Numbered from the stretch's first letter, positions 44,897 through 52,405 are shown. The stretch: 52,405 nucleotides of DNA from Ruminococcus sp. (GCA_017475555.1 JAFVFL010000004.1:1-52405), one strand, 5' to 3'. Notes: generated by a model from the letters alone, not told the origin. Program-made: numbers and translations.

Positions 44897-45940
44897 ATGA
44901 AGAATTTAACAAGGCGTATCACCGCCGCTGCTGTGCTGCTGTGCATAGCTTCATCGAGCGTTACAGGGTGCAGCGTAGTGAACCGCCACAAGAGCAGCTC
45001 GTCCAGCTCAGCAGATGAGAGCTCTGCGGTGCTTGGGTACGATTTTGAGTGGGTAGTCCCGGAGGACGATGATACTGATGTTGACCCCGCTCTCAATGAC
45101 CCCGATCCGGTCGCTGACAGCTCTGAGTCCGCTGTAACAACAAAGGCAGGCTCATCTACCTCGTATGAGGTCGCTACTACAGCGGTCAAGGTCACGGATG
45201 CGAGCGGAAATACCGTAACTACCGCACAGGTCGTTACTCAGGCAGACGGTCAGCCTAAGACTGAGACTCAGACAGTAACTGACGCATCAGGAGCTGCTGT
45301 AACGGACGCTCAGGGCGTAAAGGTCACTGAGGTGGTGACTGTGACAACAATAGTCGAGCAGACTGAGATCGTGAATGTTACGGATAATTCCGGACAGAAT
45401 GTAACTCAGCCGGTGTCAGGCTCAGGCAGCGGGACGCAGACTACTCCGGCAGCCGAGTATACTCCCAAGAACAAGGGCAGATATGCTATGTGGCTGGATA
45501 TCTCAAAGGACGCAAATTTCCTCTTTGAGGGACAGTTCCTCAAGGTGACGTTCAAGGTTAAGGACGATATCCCGGACGGCGATTACACTATCAGAGTTGC
45601 CCCCGATCTTTCAGATGTTACCGGTACTACGATATATCCGAGCAAGGTCATCAACGGAACGCTCAGAGTCAATAACGGCGACATAGACCCTGTTGACGTT
45701 TCCTCTGAGACAGGAATGGTCATCTATGGTGACAATATCGCCTGCAAGCAGGGCGATACGGTTGATTTCTACATCAACATCAAGAACAACACCGGACTCG
45801 TTGCGTTCATGGTATGGGTATACTACGACGCAAATGCAGTTGATATACTCTCCAACGGCACTGCCGGTGACTTTGCGGAGATCGCACGGAATGGTGTAGA
45901 TTCCGGTGATTCCCGTGAGGGTGCTACCGAGGCTCAGTAA
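44897..45940 (+). CDS. lipoprotein with two cohesin-like half modules
   Basis: Surface lipoprotein of 347 residues; lipobox SVTGC with Cys25. A Ser-rich and acidic tether is followed by a Thr/Val repeat region (residues 90-185). Residues about 195-259 (FLKVTFKVKDDIPDGDYTIRV, then INGTLRVNNG) look like the C-terminal half of a cohesin. Residues about 273-330 (IYGDNIACKQGDTVDFYINIKNNTG, then AFMVWVYYDANAVDIL) look like the N-terminal half. The order is thus reversed compared with a normal cohesin, and no complete cohesin is present. If the halves fold together, this could be a cell-surface dockerin receptor; the domain assignment is by eye. AAAGGA precedes the ATG. Confidence 0.75.
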   Translation: MKNLTRRITAAAVLLCIASSSVTGCSVVNRHKSSSSSSADESSAVLGYDFEWVVPEDDDTDVDPALNDPDPVADSSESAVTTKAGSSTSYEVATTAVKVTDASGNTVTTAQVVTQADGQPKTETQTVTDASGAAVTDAQGVKVTEVVTVTTIVEQTEIVNVTDNSGQNVTQPVSGSGSGTQTTPAAEYTPKNKGRYAMWLDISKDANFLFEGQFLKVTFKVKDDIPDGDYTIRVAPDLSDVTGTTIYPSKVINGTLRVNNGDIDPVDVSSETGMVIYGDNIACKQGDTVDFYINIKNNTGLVAFMVWVYYDANAVDILSNGTAGDFAEIARNGVDSGDSREGATEAQ

Positions 45941-46015
45941 TAGAGGATAACGGTAAAGTCCATGCTTGCGGCAGGGCTGACCCGGCAAAGCGTACAAATA
46001 ATAAATAGACCGCAC

Positions 46016-46047
46016 AAAGCGACCAAGCCCGGAAGCCTGGCCGCTTT
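46016..46047. other. GC-rich hairpin downstream of the lipoprotein gene
   Basis: AAAGCG and CGCTTT enclose an imperfect CCAAGC / GCCTGG helix. No T-run follows. The rest of 45941-46190 shows no gene. Confidence 0.4.
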
Positions 46048-46191
46048 GCTGCGTTATCCTGCAAAACCGGAGAATATGATATTGCACGGTCAGATGATCA
46101 GCGTCAGCACGGTGGGAATAAACTGAACGAGCAGATAAATGGTTGGTTTGCACAGATATTAAGTTAAATTATAAAAATATATCGAAAACGC

Positions 46192-46220
46192 TTGACATTG
46201 CTTCAACAGTGTGATATACT
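46192..46220 (+). promoter_or_regulatory. promoter of tRNA-fMet
   Basis: TTGACA at 46192-46197 and TATACT at 46215-46220 with 17-bp spacing, 24 bp before the tRNA. Confidence 0.85.
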
Positions 46221-46243
46221 TAATAAGTAATCCGTTCAAAGAA

Positions 46244-46320
<77 letters not shown>

Positions 46321-46325
46321 TATTA

Positions 46326-46362
46326 GCACCCTAATTTTGATACAAAGTTAGGGTGCATTTTC
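46326..46362 (+). terminator. terminator of tRNA-fMet
   Basis: GCACCCTAA / TTAGGGTGC, a 9-bp perfect stem with a 13-nt loop, then ATTTTCAT. Confidence 0.82.
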
Positions 46363-46537
46363 ATACCCTTAAAATGTCGTAAATTCGAGGAAAACTGATA
46401 ATCGGAAAACGATAGGAGAGGAAACTGACCTTCAAATGCTCTGAAAAATCGTAAAAATCCGAAAAATGGCTGTCAAAAGGAAAACGATAGAAAAAGTAAT
46501 CGTTTGACTTTAGAAGATTTTTTGAAATTTAGGGTGC
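46348..46537. repeat. short direct repeats downstream of tRNA-fMet
   Basis: TTAGGGTGC followed by a T-run occurs at 46348-46356 and again at 46529-46537. Between and near them GGAAAACGATAG (about 46397 and 46479) and AATGGCTGT (about 46464 and 46546) also recur. The gap 46363-46766 contains no gene apart from these and the tRNA-like remnant. Confidence 0.5.
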
Positions 46538-46637
46538 TTTTTTGGAAATGGCTGTAAATAGGGGAAAAGCGGACTTACTCGGAGCGTAAATGTAACTGAG
46601 CAGCGAAAGCGGGCTTGTGAACAGAGCCGAATGCGGT

Positions 46638-46684
46638 TGAGAAAAAATCCTCTCACACATAAGGTTCAAATCCCTGTTTCTCAA
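46638..46684 (+). pseudogene. tRNA-like remnant
   Basis: TGAGAAA (46638-46644) pairs perfectly with TTTCTCA (46677-46683) like an acceptor stem, and a T-arm-like unit with GGTTCAAATCC lies immediately before the 3' strand. The D and anticodon arms are missing and there is no CCA, so it is not a working tRNA. Confidence 0.45.
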
Positions 46685-46766
46685 AGAAATGTAGTAATAC
46701 AAAAATGAGACATTCACACAGTAGAGCCTGATATATAGGCGTTTACTGCGTGGACATAAAAAAAGA

Positions 46767-46807
46767 GGGGCTGTGGACAATACTCACAAGGTATTATCCA
46801 CAGCCCC
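46767..46807 (-). terminator. terminator of the serine recombinase operon
   Basis: GGGGCTGTGGA-CAATA pairs with TATT-A-TCCACAGCCCC (16-bp stem with one mismatch), followed on the minus strand by CTCTTTTTTTA. Confidence 0.9.
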
Positions 46808-46819
46808 TTAAAAACTATA

Positions 46820-48475
46820 TTATACTTCGATCTCCATGCCGTTCCTCAGTGTGAATGTCAGGATTCCGTCCGTACCCACAGTGACCTTCTCGACCATTAG
46901 CCGCCACAGCCGTTCATCGAATTGATCTATCAGAACCTCATTTTCTTTCAGAACCTTCAGCAGTCCGTCAAGCAGTTCCTTGCGTGAGAGCCTTGCAGCC
47001 CTTTGGCTTTGCAGATCTTTCAGGCGTTTTTCGACCTCAGACTTCTGAGCATCATACTCTGCTAACCGCTTGCTGTAGAAGTCCTTTCCTTGTGGTCGCA
47101 TGGCATTCTCCTTGATAAACTCCTGCATGGCTGCCGCAAGCCCGTTCAAGTGAATATACTGCTCCTCGATTTTTCTGTCCAATACATTCGTATCTGACAG
47201 CATATCAACGATTTGCTGACAAGACTCAATAAAATCATCCTTGCCAGAATTCACCCTTCCGCAGACTTCAATGAACTTTTGTTTAATATCATCTTCGTAG
47301 AGATGCGGCGTTGTGCATTTCTCCCCGTTCTGAAACTTGTGATTGCACTGCCAGATCACACGACGGTATTTGGAAGTAGAATGCCACACTTTTGAGCCGA
47401 AGAACCCTCCGCAGCAGGAGCAGACCAGTTTGGTCGAGAAAATGTTACTGCTGCTGTAGACCTTGCCGATTCCCTTGCGCCTTGATATCTCAGCCTGCAC
47501 CAGTTCAAATTCCTCCGGATCAATGATCGGAGGGTGGCTGTCCTCGATGAAATACTGCGGAACTTCGCCCTCGTTGACCTTTTGCTTTTTCGTGAGAAAG
47601 TCCACAGTGAACTTTTTCTGTAACAGCGCCGAGCCTTTGTACTTCTCGTTCGTGAGAATGCTTTCCACGGTTCGTCTGTGCCACTTCTCACCGCCGCCGG
47701 GGGCAGGAATATTTCGGCTCATCAAAAGCTGTGCGATCTTATAGTATGACAGCCCCTCCATGAAGCTGCGGTAGATCAGTCGCACAACCTCTGCTTCTTC
47801 CGGAATGATCTCCGGCAGTCCGTCCTCGCCCTTGCGGTATCCGAGAAATCGACCGTAGGGGATAGTGACCTTGCCGTCAGCCATGCGTTTCCGCTGTCCC
47901 CATGTCACGTTTTCGCTAATACTTCTCGATTCTTCCTGCGCTAAACTTGACATGATTGTTATCATAAGTTCGCCCTTGGAATCCAAAGTGTAGATATTCT
48001 CCTTTTCAAAAAAGACCTCGATGCCTTTTTCCTTCAGCTTTCTGACCGTTGTCAGGCTGTCCACAGTGTTTCGTGCGAAACGTGATACTGATTTTGTGAC
48101 GATCAAATCGATCTTTCCAGCTAAAGCATCAGCGATCATAGCGTTAAAACCGTCCCTGTGCTTTGTATTGGTCGCCGAGATGCCTTCGTCTGTATACACG
48201 GAAACAAACTCCCAGTCAGATCGGCTTTTGATGTAATCAGTGTAGTAGGATACCTGTGCTTCGTAGGAAGTGAGTTGTTCCTCGGAATCGGTCGATACTC
48301 GTGCATATCCGGCTACTCTGCGTTTTGTGGGTATATCCAGCGGCATGAAAGTCGCCCTATCAAGCTTTGCCGGAATCCTGTCAATGCAGAGAACGGGAAA
48401 GCCGAGCTTCATAAGCTGATACCGCCGTTTTCTCTGTAGCGGTCGCATCATTTTCCCCGGTGCTTTCAGCTCCAC
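46820..48475 (-). CDS. large serine recombinase
   Basis: Site-specific recombinase of a mobile element. The resolvase domain has YARVSTDSEEQ with catalytic Ser61 in the 551-residue reading, then KSVSRFARNT and EESRSISENVTWGQRKR. The recombinase domain (TVESILTNEKYKGSALLQKKFTVDFLTKKQ), a zinc ribbon (CSCCGGFFGSK, then WQCNHKFQNGEKC) and a C-terminal coiled coil follow, so it is complete. The first 32 or so residues are not recombinase but the end of a VRR-NUC domain, so true translation may start at an internal ATG such as codon 9, 10, 22 or 44. It overlaps the ImmA/IrrE-like gene by 10 bp, and the two share a promoter. Confidence 0.92.
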   Translation of the reverse strand: MELKAPGKMMRPLQRKRRYQLMKLGFPVLCIDRIPAKLDRATFMPLDIPTKRRVAGYARVSTDSEEQLTSYEAQVSYYTDYIKSRSDWEFVSVYTDEGISATNTKHRDGFNAMIADALAGKIDLIVTKSVSRFARNTVDSLTTVRKLKEKGIEVFFEKENIYTLDSKGELMITIMSSLAQEESRSISENVTWGQRKRMADGKVTIPYGRFLGYRKGEDGLPEIIPEEAEVVRLIYRSFMEGLSYYKIAQLLMSRNIPAPGGGEKWHRRTVESILTNEKYKGSALLQKKFTVDFLTKKQKVNEGEVPQYFIEDSHPPIIDPEEFELVQAEISRRKGIGKVYSSSNIFSTKLVCSCCGGFFGSKVWHSTSKYRRVIWQCNHKFQNGEKCTTPHLYEDDIKQKFIEVCGRVNSGKDDFIESCQQIVDMLSDTNVLDRKIEEQYIHLNGLAAAMQEFIKENAMRPQGKDFYSKRLAEYDAQKSEVEKRLKDLQSQRAARLSRKELLDGLLKVLKENEVLIDQFDERLWRLMVEKVTVGTDGILTFTLRNGMEIEV

Positions 48476-48538
48476 GAAGATCGTTTTTGCTGTAGGGAAA
48501 AGAACGAGTCTGTCCGGCAGTCCGTTGGCTGTCTGCGA
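48380..48538 (-). pseudogene. VRR-NUC nuclease fragment fused to the recombinase
   Basis: In the recombinase frame, from just after a TGA at 48541-48539, the translation reads ANGLPDRLVLFP, then IFVELKAPGK and PLQRKRR, then LGFPVLCID. This is the core of the VRR-NUC fold: Gly-x-Pro-Asp, Glu-x-Lys and the following Gln. The N-terminal part of that nuclease is missing. The fragment overlaps the 3' end of the ImmA/IrrE-like gene in another frame. Confidence 0.75.
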
Positions 48539-49785
48539 TCAAACGTCTGATAGGGACTGATGCCTGACGGAACTTTGTAGGAGGGAATGTATTCTTCGTT
48601 GATAAAATTCAGGATACCACTCGTATCAGAGTAATTAAGTTCTCTAAGACGGTATTTTGCCGCTTCCTTCGATACATTGAAATATGCCGCAATTTCCTTG
48701 ATGATTGCTTCATACATAGCAAACTCGTTCATCCAGGCATATTTTGGAAGAAGCTCCTGCATTTTCTCGTCAACCCAGTCGTCTAACATCAGAATGCGCG
48801 GAGCGAGACGATTAGCCTGCCATTCCATCTTGCTGATTTCTTTGAGGTCCTCATCATCGAGAGGAAGATACTCCTCTTCAATTGGCTCGAAATACTCATG
48901 AAGCTCCTGAATATAATTCTCCTGAAATAAGAAGAACAGACTGTGAAGTCCAAAATGGCAACATTCATGCATCGCAGTATTATTTGCCTTGCACATATTG
49001 TCATGGCAGAGAATGCGGTCGATTATAATCGTTTTAGGTGGTACTTCTTTGAAAACCGGCATTCCATTTTCAGTATAGAACTTTGCGTTCTTTCCATACA
49101 AAAACAAAGCACCTTTTTTACTGCCGTCCATAGAAAGCCCGGTCTTGTATGCTTGAAGCCCCATTTCCCGTATCATAGCTTTTACATCAATATGACCGGG
49201 AGTAGCAAATGCAGCAGGATAATGTTCTTCCAGAAACCAGTGGGCAAGGTCTTCCAGACTGTTTCTGTCTATATTCGGCACGAGATAGTCGTCCAGTCTT
49301 AATTTCCCGAAAGAACGATCCATGTCATCTTCCGGATGATATGGCATAAAGTACTGAAACAGACTGCTCCGCTTCTCGTAAAGGTCGTAGTAACCTCTCA
49401 CACGATAGTCGGCAACGGATCTTCTGCGTTCAGGCGCATACTCGTCTCCTGTGTAGATATCGACATATACTCGTATGATCATATCTACATATACTTCTGA
49501 CCACGATCTTCTGTATAAAATCGTATTCAGAGTTTTAGCCCCTGTCACTCTCAGTCCGACAAAATCGGGTATCTCGTCGGTACCAAGTCCGTACTCGTGA
49601 AGATGTTCTTTAAGATAATAGTGGTAGGCGGTTTCGTAATGCGCGCGCAGCCAGTCTGTAAACCGCACCATCTTCTTCAGCTTACGGTGGACGGTGTTGT
49701 ACTGTGGCTCGGATTCGCCCGGATCTGCTTCGTTGATGATCCAGATAAGAGGATATCTGATCGATGCTTGAAAAGTTGTTGTCAT
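48466..49785 (-). CDS. ImmA/IrrE-like metallopeptidase
   Basis: Protein of 439 residues with the gluzincin-like site HECCH at 273-277 and a downstream Glu in KMEWQANRLAPRIL (Glu321), the pattern of ImmA/IrrE (DUF955) proteases. The N-terminal 200 residues are not the usual HTH; they are helix- and aromatic-rich and unassigned. Family members cleave repressors in mobile elements and stress responses, so this could control the recombinase it precedes. The ATG at 49785 has AGGGAG upstream; the frame stays open for 30 codons. The last 25 or so residues overlap the VRR-NUC fragment in another frame, so the natural C-terminus may have been replaced. Confidence 0.78.
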   Translation of the reverse strand: MTTTFQASIRYPLIWIINEADPGESEPQYNTVHRKLKKMVRFTDWLRAHYETAYHYYLKEHLHEYGLGTDEIPDFVGLRVTGAKTLNTILYRRSWSEVYVDMIIRVYVDIYTGDEYAPERRRSVADYRVRGYYDLYEKRSSLFQYFMPYHPEDDMDRSFGKLRLDDYLVPNIDRNSLEDLAHWFLEEHYPAAFATPGHIDVKAMIREMGLQAYKTGLSMDGSKKGALFLYGKNAKFYTENGMPVFKEVPPKTIIIDRILCHDNMCKANNTAMHECCHFGLHSLFFLFQENYIQELHEYFEPIEEEYLPLDDEDLKEISKMEWQANRLAPRILMLDDWVDEKMQELLPKYAWMNEFAMYEAIIKEIAAYFNVSKEAAKYRLRELNYSDTSGILNFINEEYIPSYKVPSGISPYQTFDRRQPTDCRTDSFFSLQQKRSSWS

Positions 49786-49804
49786 TCCAGCTCCCTTCGT
49801 AGAA

Positions 49805-49822
49805 AACGCATTTTCATGCGTT
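49805..49822 (-). other. hairpin in the leader of the ImmA/IrrE-like gene
   Basis: AACGCAT / ATGCGTT with a 4-nt loop followed by TTCT on the minus strand, 20 bp before the start codon. It may attenuate transcription or mask the ribosome site. Confidence 0.45.
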
Positions 49823-49934
49823 ATATGGCGGATTCGTAAGTGTTTTACAAGCCCTGCCTGTGGGGTGGCATACACAAGCCGGAAATATGCTGTTGGGTTA
49901 AAAGAATGTATGTTCTCGTTACACCGTTGCTTTG

Positions 49935-49963
49935 ATTATAGCATGTCCAGCGTACATTGTCAA
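49935..49963 (-). promoter_or_regulatory. consensus promoter of the ImmA/IrrE-recombinase operon
   Basis: On the minus strand, TTGACA (49963-49958) and TATAAT (49940-49935), 17-bp spacing. The leader is about 140 nt. Confidence 0.9.
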
Positions 49964-49993
49964 GAGAAAAATGTGTCGCTAAATTCTGACCAA

Positions 49994-50007
49994 TCACGAA
50001 ATCGTGA
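49994..50007. promoter_or_regulatory. palindromic operator candidate 1
   Basis: TCACGA, 2 nt, TCGTGA lies between the two divergent consensus promoters, about 30 bp upstream of the minus-strand -35 box. Confidence 0.5.
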
Positions 50008-50095
50008 CATACTGTTTTCAACAATCAATTCAACAGATATAAAACAGGCTTAGATTCGGAATTATCGGGCATTAAAAATATGTGCATAAAAAACG

Positions 50096-50108
50096 ACAGT
50101 CTGACTGT
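50096..50108. promoter_or_regulatory. palindromic operator candidate 2
   Basis: ACAGTC-T-GACTGT, a perfect 6+1+6 dyad whose last base is the first base of the plus-strand -35 box. This position suits a repressor, possibly the WYL protein itself. Confidence 0.55.
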
Positions 50109-50136
50109 TGACAAAAGTTTGTGAAAGTGGTATAAT
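50108..50136 (+). promoter_or_regulatory. consensus promoter of the WYL operon
   Basis: TTGACA at 50108-50113 and TATAAT at 50131-50136, exactly 17 bp apart; an unregulated version would be strong. Confidence 0.92.
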
Positions 50137-50210
50137 AATCCTATATATCGTTTGTGCAGATTTGACATTGAAAAGTTGAACCCGTAGAGAAAGATGGCAG
50201 GTGATAGAAC

Positions 50211-51188
50211 ATGGAGAATACAAAACTGAAGCTGCTGCGTATCCTGGATATCCTGCAAAAGGAATCGTCCAAAAGCAAGCCGCTGACCACACAGCAGATA
50301 TGCGAGAAACTTGACAAAATGGGAATGCACTGTGAGCGAAGGACACTGTACAAGGATATCAAGCTATTGAAGGACTGCGGGTATGACATAGAGGTCATGA
50401 CATCCAAGACAGCAAATCTGTACTATTATAAAAAAGTACCGGCTCTGAGCTTTGCAGAGCTAAAGATACTGATAGACGCAGCGGAAGCAGCCTCCTTCAT
50501 ATCAGAGGAACAGACTGCTGAGATCGTAGCGAAACTTGCAGCACTCGGCGGCTCACGAAAAAGCGAACTTCTGAACGGCAATCTGATACATTTTAACAGT
50601 CAGAAGCATAATAACTGTGATTTGTATGAAACGATTACAACGATAGAGACGGCTATACAGCGAAAACTTCGCATTTCATTTTATTACTTCGACCTTGATG
50701 AACACGCTGAGAGGATATACCGGCACAATAAAAAACTGTATGCGGTAGATCCGGTTGTCCTGATACATAACCATGACAATTACTATCTGCGGTGTTACAA
50801 CCCGGAGCACGATCAAATGAGGAACTATCGCATAGATCGTATGACGGATGCAGAGATAACTGATATCCCGATGGATGAGAAAGCTGACGTAAGCGAGAAT
50901 GAAATAACAGAATACATAGCACAGTCCTTTAAAATGTATAGCGGTAGGACGGTCGAGACGCTTCTGGAGTTCAAGAACGAACTGCTTGACGTGATTTTTG
51001 ATAAATTTGGAGAGAATACACCTATTGTCCGGAAGAACGATGATGCCTGTATTGCCACAGTTGTCGTACAGACAAGCCCGACATTCTGGGGTTGGTACTT
51101 TCAGTTTCCTGATAAGATGAAAATATGCTCACCTGACTGTCTCGTGGAGGAGTGCGAGAAGTGGAGAGGGCTTAGATATGAGGGGTAA
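50211..51188 (+). CDS. WYL-domain transcriptional regulator
   Basis: Regulator of 325 residues. Residues 1-75 form an N-terminal winged HTH (LLRILDILQKES; ERRTLYKDIKLLKDCGYDIE). Residues about 135-230 are a WYL domain (AIQRKLRISFYYFD, then YAVDPVVLIHNHDNYYLRCYN, then RNYRIDRM) and a C-terminal WCX-like part follows. WYL proteins sense a nucleic acid or nucleotide ligand, and several (BrxR, CapW) repress phage-defence operons. It is the first gene of an operon that continues with a zincin (6-bp gap) and a DNA methyltransferase. The palindrome over its -35 box suggests autorepression (inference). Confidence 0.92.
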   Translation: MENTKLKLLRILDILQKESSKSKPLTTQQICEKLDKMGMHCERRTLYKDIKLLKDCGYDIEVMTSKTANLYYYKKVPALSFAELKILIDAAEAASFISEEQTAEIVAKLAALGGSRKSELLNGNLIHFNSQKHNNCDLYETITTIETAIQRKLRISFYYFDLDEHAERIYRHNKKLYAVDPVVLIHNHDNYYLRCYNPEHDQMRNYRIDRMTDAEITDIPMDEKADVSENEITEYIAQSFKMYSGRTVETLLEFKNELLDVIFDKFGENTPIVRKNDDACIATVVVQTSPTFWGWYFQFPDKMKICSPDCLVEECEKWRGLRYEG

Positions 51189-51194
51189 ACGTAT

Positions 51195-52289
51195 ATGGAT
51201 GAAAATGAAGCTAAAAGAATATCAGAAGAAAAAGGGTTACCTCTTGATTATGTAAAGAGTATGCTTGAATTTGTTGAAAGGAACGCAGATAATGCCACTG
51301 ATGCCTCTATTGTCGAGCCGCCAAAGCCACGCCCGATACCTGAAACCACAGCATTATTCTGGGCAAAGATCGCAGAGGAGCAGTTTCAGCAGATCATGCC
51401 TGACCTCGGTATGCCGTTTCCTCCTGTATATACTGCTACGGCAAGCAGCTACTCTCGTACACGGCGGAAGATCATTAAAAGCATCGGCTGTCCTCACACC
51501 GAGGAGCCGCCGGATTCGATTATGGAGTACATACACGGAAAGACCGGTAATGCTATCCTGATTCGCAGGGAGCTTGTGGCAGACTTGCCTGTGCATGATG
51601 ACTTTGAACTGCGTGTTTATTTTGAACATTTCTTCTGGCACGAACTGGGGCATTTCTACGCTATCAATGCCGAGACAGATAACCTGCACCGCTACAATGA
51701 ACCCGGTCTGATAGATGATTCTCCTTTGTATGATGCTGCAATAGACGGCTGCGGATACAGCAGTGAACGCCGAAAGCAGGAAGGCTACTGGTTCTGGCAG
51801 GAGTTTATAGCAGAGGTCATTGCAAACCATGTAAGCTATACGATTCGCTCCAGCGGCGATAGTTACCGTCCAGATCTGCTTGACTGGACTGTAGATGTCT
51901 GGGGCGGTATCGTAAACCAGTTGGAAAGTTTGCTTGAAGACACCCTTTATTACTATCCAAATACTATTGATGAATACTCCCTCGCTCATTATTTTGCAAA
52001 ATTGCTCTCGGACGATTTTACAAGATTATATGTAAATGCTGCAAACGAGGGTAAGCTGAAAATTCATGGCGGCGGTTATCCCGATGAAAACATAGAGCCG
52101 ACCTGCATCAGCGATGTTTCGGAGTGCTATCAGTCGCATCTGTGGAAAATGTTCAGGATACTGGATGAACATCTTTATAAAGAGAGATTCTGGCTGATAG
52201 ATGAGGATACTCTGGAGGAAATCGGTAGCTGTATCAGCGATATGATGGTTGAAAAGGTTAGAGAATTGGCGAGAGGGTATGAGGAATAA
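51195..52289 (+). CDS. HELGH zincin-like protein of unknown family
   Basis: Protein of 364 residues with HELGH at 149-153 (EHFFWHELGHFYAIN) and a plausible third ligand in WFWQEFIAEVIANHVSY (Glu203 or Glu207), so a zinc metallopeptidase fold is likely. No signal peptide or membrane segment is seen, which makes it cytoplasmic. The N-terminus has a helical start (MDENEAKRISEEKGLPLDYVKSMLEF) followed by a Pro-rich break. I do not recognise the family. It lies 6 bp after the WYL gene and 30 bp before a DNA methyltransferase gene, so it probably belongs to the same system. It may cleave a host or regulator protein, but that is inference. Confidence 0.75.
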   Translation: MDENEAKRISEEKGLPLDYVKSMLEFVERNADNATDASIVEPPKPRPIPETTALFWAKIAEEQFQQIMPDLGMPFPPVYTATASSYSRTRRKIIKSIGCPHTEEPPDSIMEYIHGKTGNAILIRRELVADLPVHDDFELRVYFEHFFWHELGHFYAINAETDNLHRYNEPGLIDDSPLYDAAIDGCGYSSERRKQEGYWFWQEFIAEVIANHVSYTIRSSGDSYRPDLLDWTVDVWGGIVNQLESLLEDTLYYYPNTIDEYSLAHYFAKLLSDDFTRLYVNAANEGKLKIHGGGYPDENIEPTCISDVSECYQSHLWKMFRILDEHLYKERFWLIDEDTLEEIGSCISDMMVEKVRELARGYEE

Positions 52290-52319
52290 GCGATAAAAAC
52301 GCAAAGGAGCGTGAACACG

Positions 52320-52405
52320 ATGAGTACGTTGACCGAAAAAGAACAGAAAGCCGCAGCGAAGGCGTTTGCTGCGTTCTGGAAAGATAAAGGATATGAGAAG
52401 GGTGA
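52320..52405 (+). CDS. DNA methyltransferase, MmeI-like N-terminus (partial)
   Basis: AAGGAG at 52303-52308 and an ATG at 52320 open a frame that runs off the window after 28 codons. The product begins MSTLTEKEQKAAAKAFAAFW and continues KDKGYEKG. This AxxFxxxWKxKGYExGE pattern matches the N-terminus of MmeI-like and related class I DNA methyltransferases of type IIG restriction systems. Only the start is visible, so the methylase and nuclease domains cannot be checked. Confidence 0.65.
   Translation, partial: MSTLTEKEQKAAAKAFAAFWKDKGYEKG

Overview
The window looks like a chromosomal segment of a cellulolytic, Gram-positive gut or rumen Firmicute, most likely a Ruminococcus or close relative. 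The reasons are: dockerin-bearing secreted proteins (12559-13494, 21238-25923, 35516-36973), a GH5 glucanase lipoprotein, a cytosolic GH3 glucosidase, Firmicute-type DnaD and DnaI/DnaC loaders, strong AGGAGG ribosome binding sites and near-consensus sigma-A promoters. The species call is an inference from gene content.

Layout. 0.2-8.4 kb: leuS, then a type II topoisomerase pair (ParE-like and ParC-like) with an overlapping membrane-protein gene between them. 8.4-16.2 kb: GH5 lipoprotein; cca, pflA, mtnN and a dockerin protein in a row; two tandem paralogous lipoproteins. 16.4-21.2 kb: dnaC-like, dnaD-like and an HD-domain hydrolase on the minus strand, then a small glutaredoxin and a double-HTH regulator on the plus strand. 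21.2-26.0 kb: a 1561-residue leucine-rich-repeat dockerin protein. The regulator gene and this giant gene share an identical 30-bp three-block palindrome, 5-6 bp upstream of their -35 boxes.

26.2-35.2 kb is a degraded integrated island in tRNA-Leu(CAG). A 54-bp exact copy of the tRNA 3' half lies at the far end, and a truncated, frameshifted large serine recombinase lies next to the intact tRNA. Its cargo is an operon with an amino-acid ABC importer, an M20 amidohydrolase, a MATE transporter and a rhodanese-TusA-DsrE fusion, which suggests sulfur amino-acid uptake and sulfur handling. A GNAT gene and broken GNAT and FMN-reductase stubs follow.

35.4-45.9 kb returns to chromosomal genes: LRR-dockerin protein, pyrE, a zinc-ribbon protein, nadE, an SGNH-like membrane protein, a GH3 enzyme, a dCMP deaminase, and a lipoprotein whose end looks like the two halves of a cohesin in swapped order.

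46.2-52.4 kb starts with initiator tRNA-Met and becomes accessory DNA: repeats, a tRNA-like remnant, a complete large serine recombinase fused in frame to a VRR-NUC nuclease fragment, and an ImmA/IrrE-like metallopeptidase. Divergent from these is an operon of a WYL regulator, a HELGH zincin of unknown family and the first codons of an MmeI-like DNA methyltransferase. This last cluster is the best candidate for an undescribed (probably defence) system; it runs off the window.
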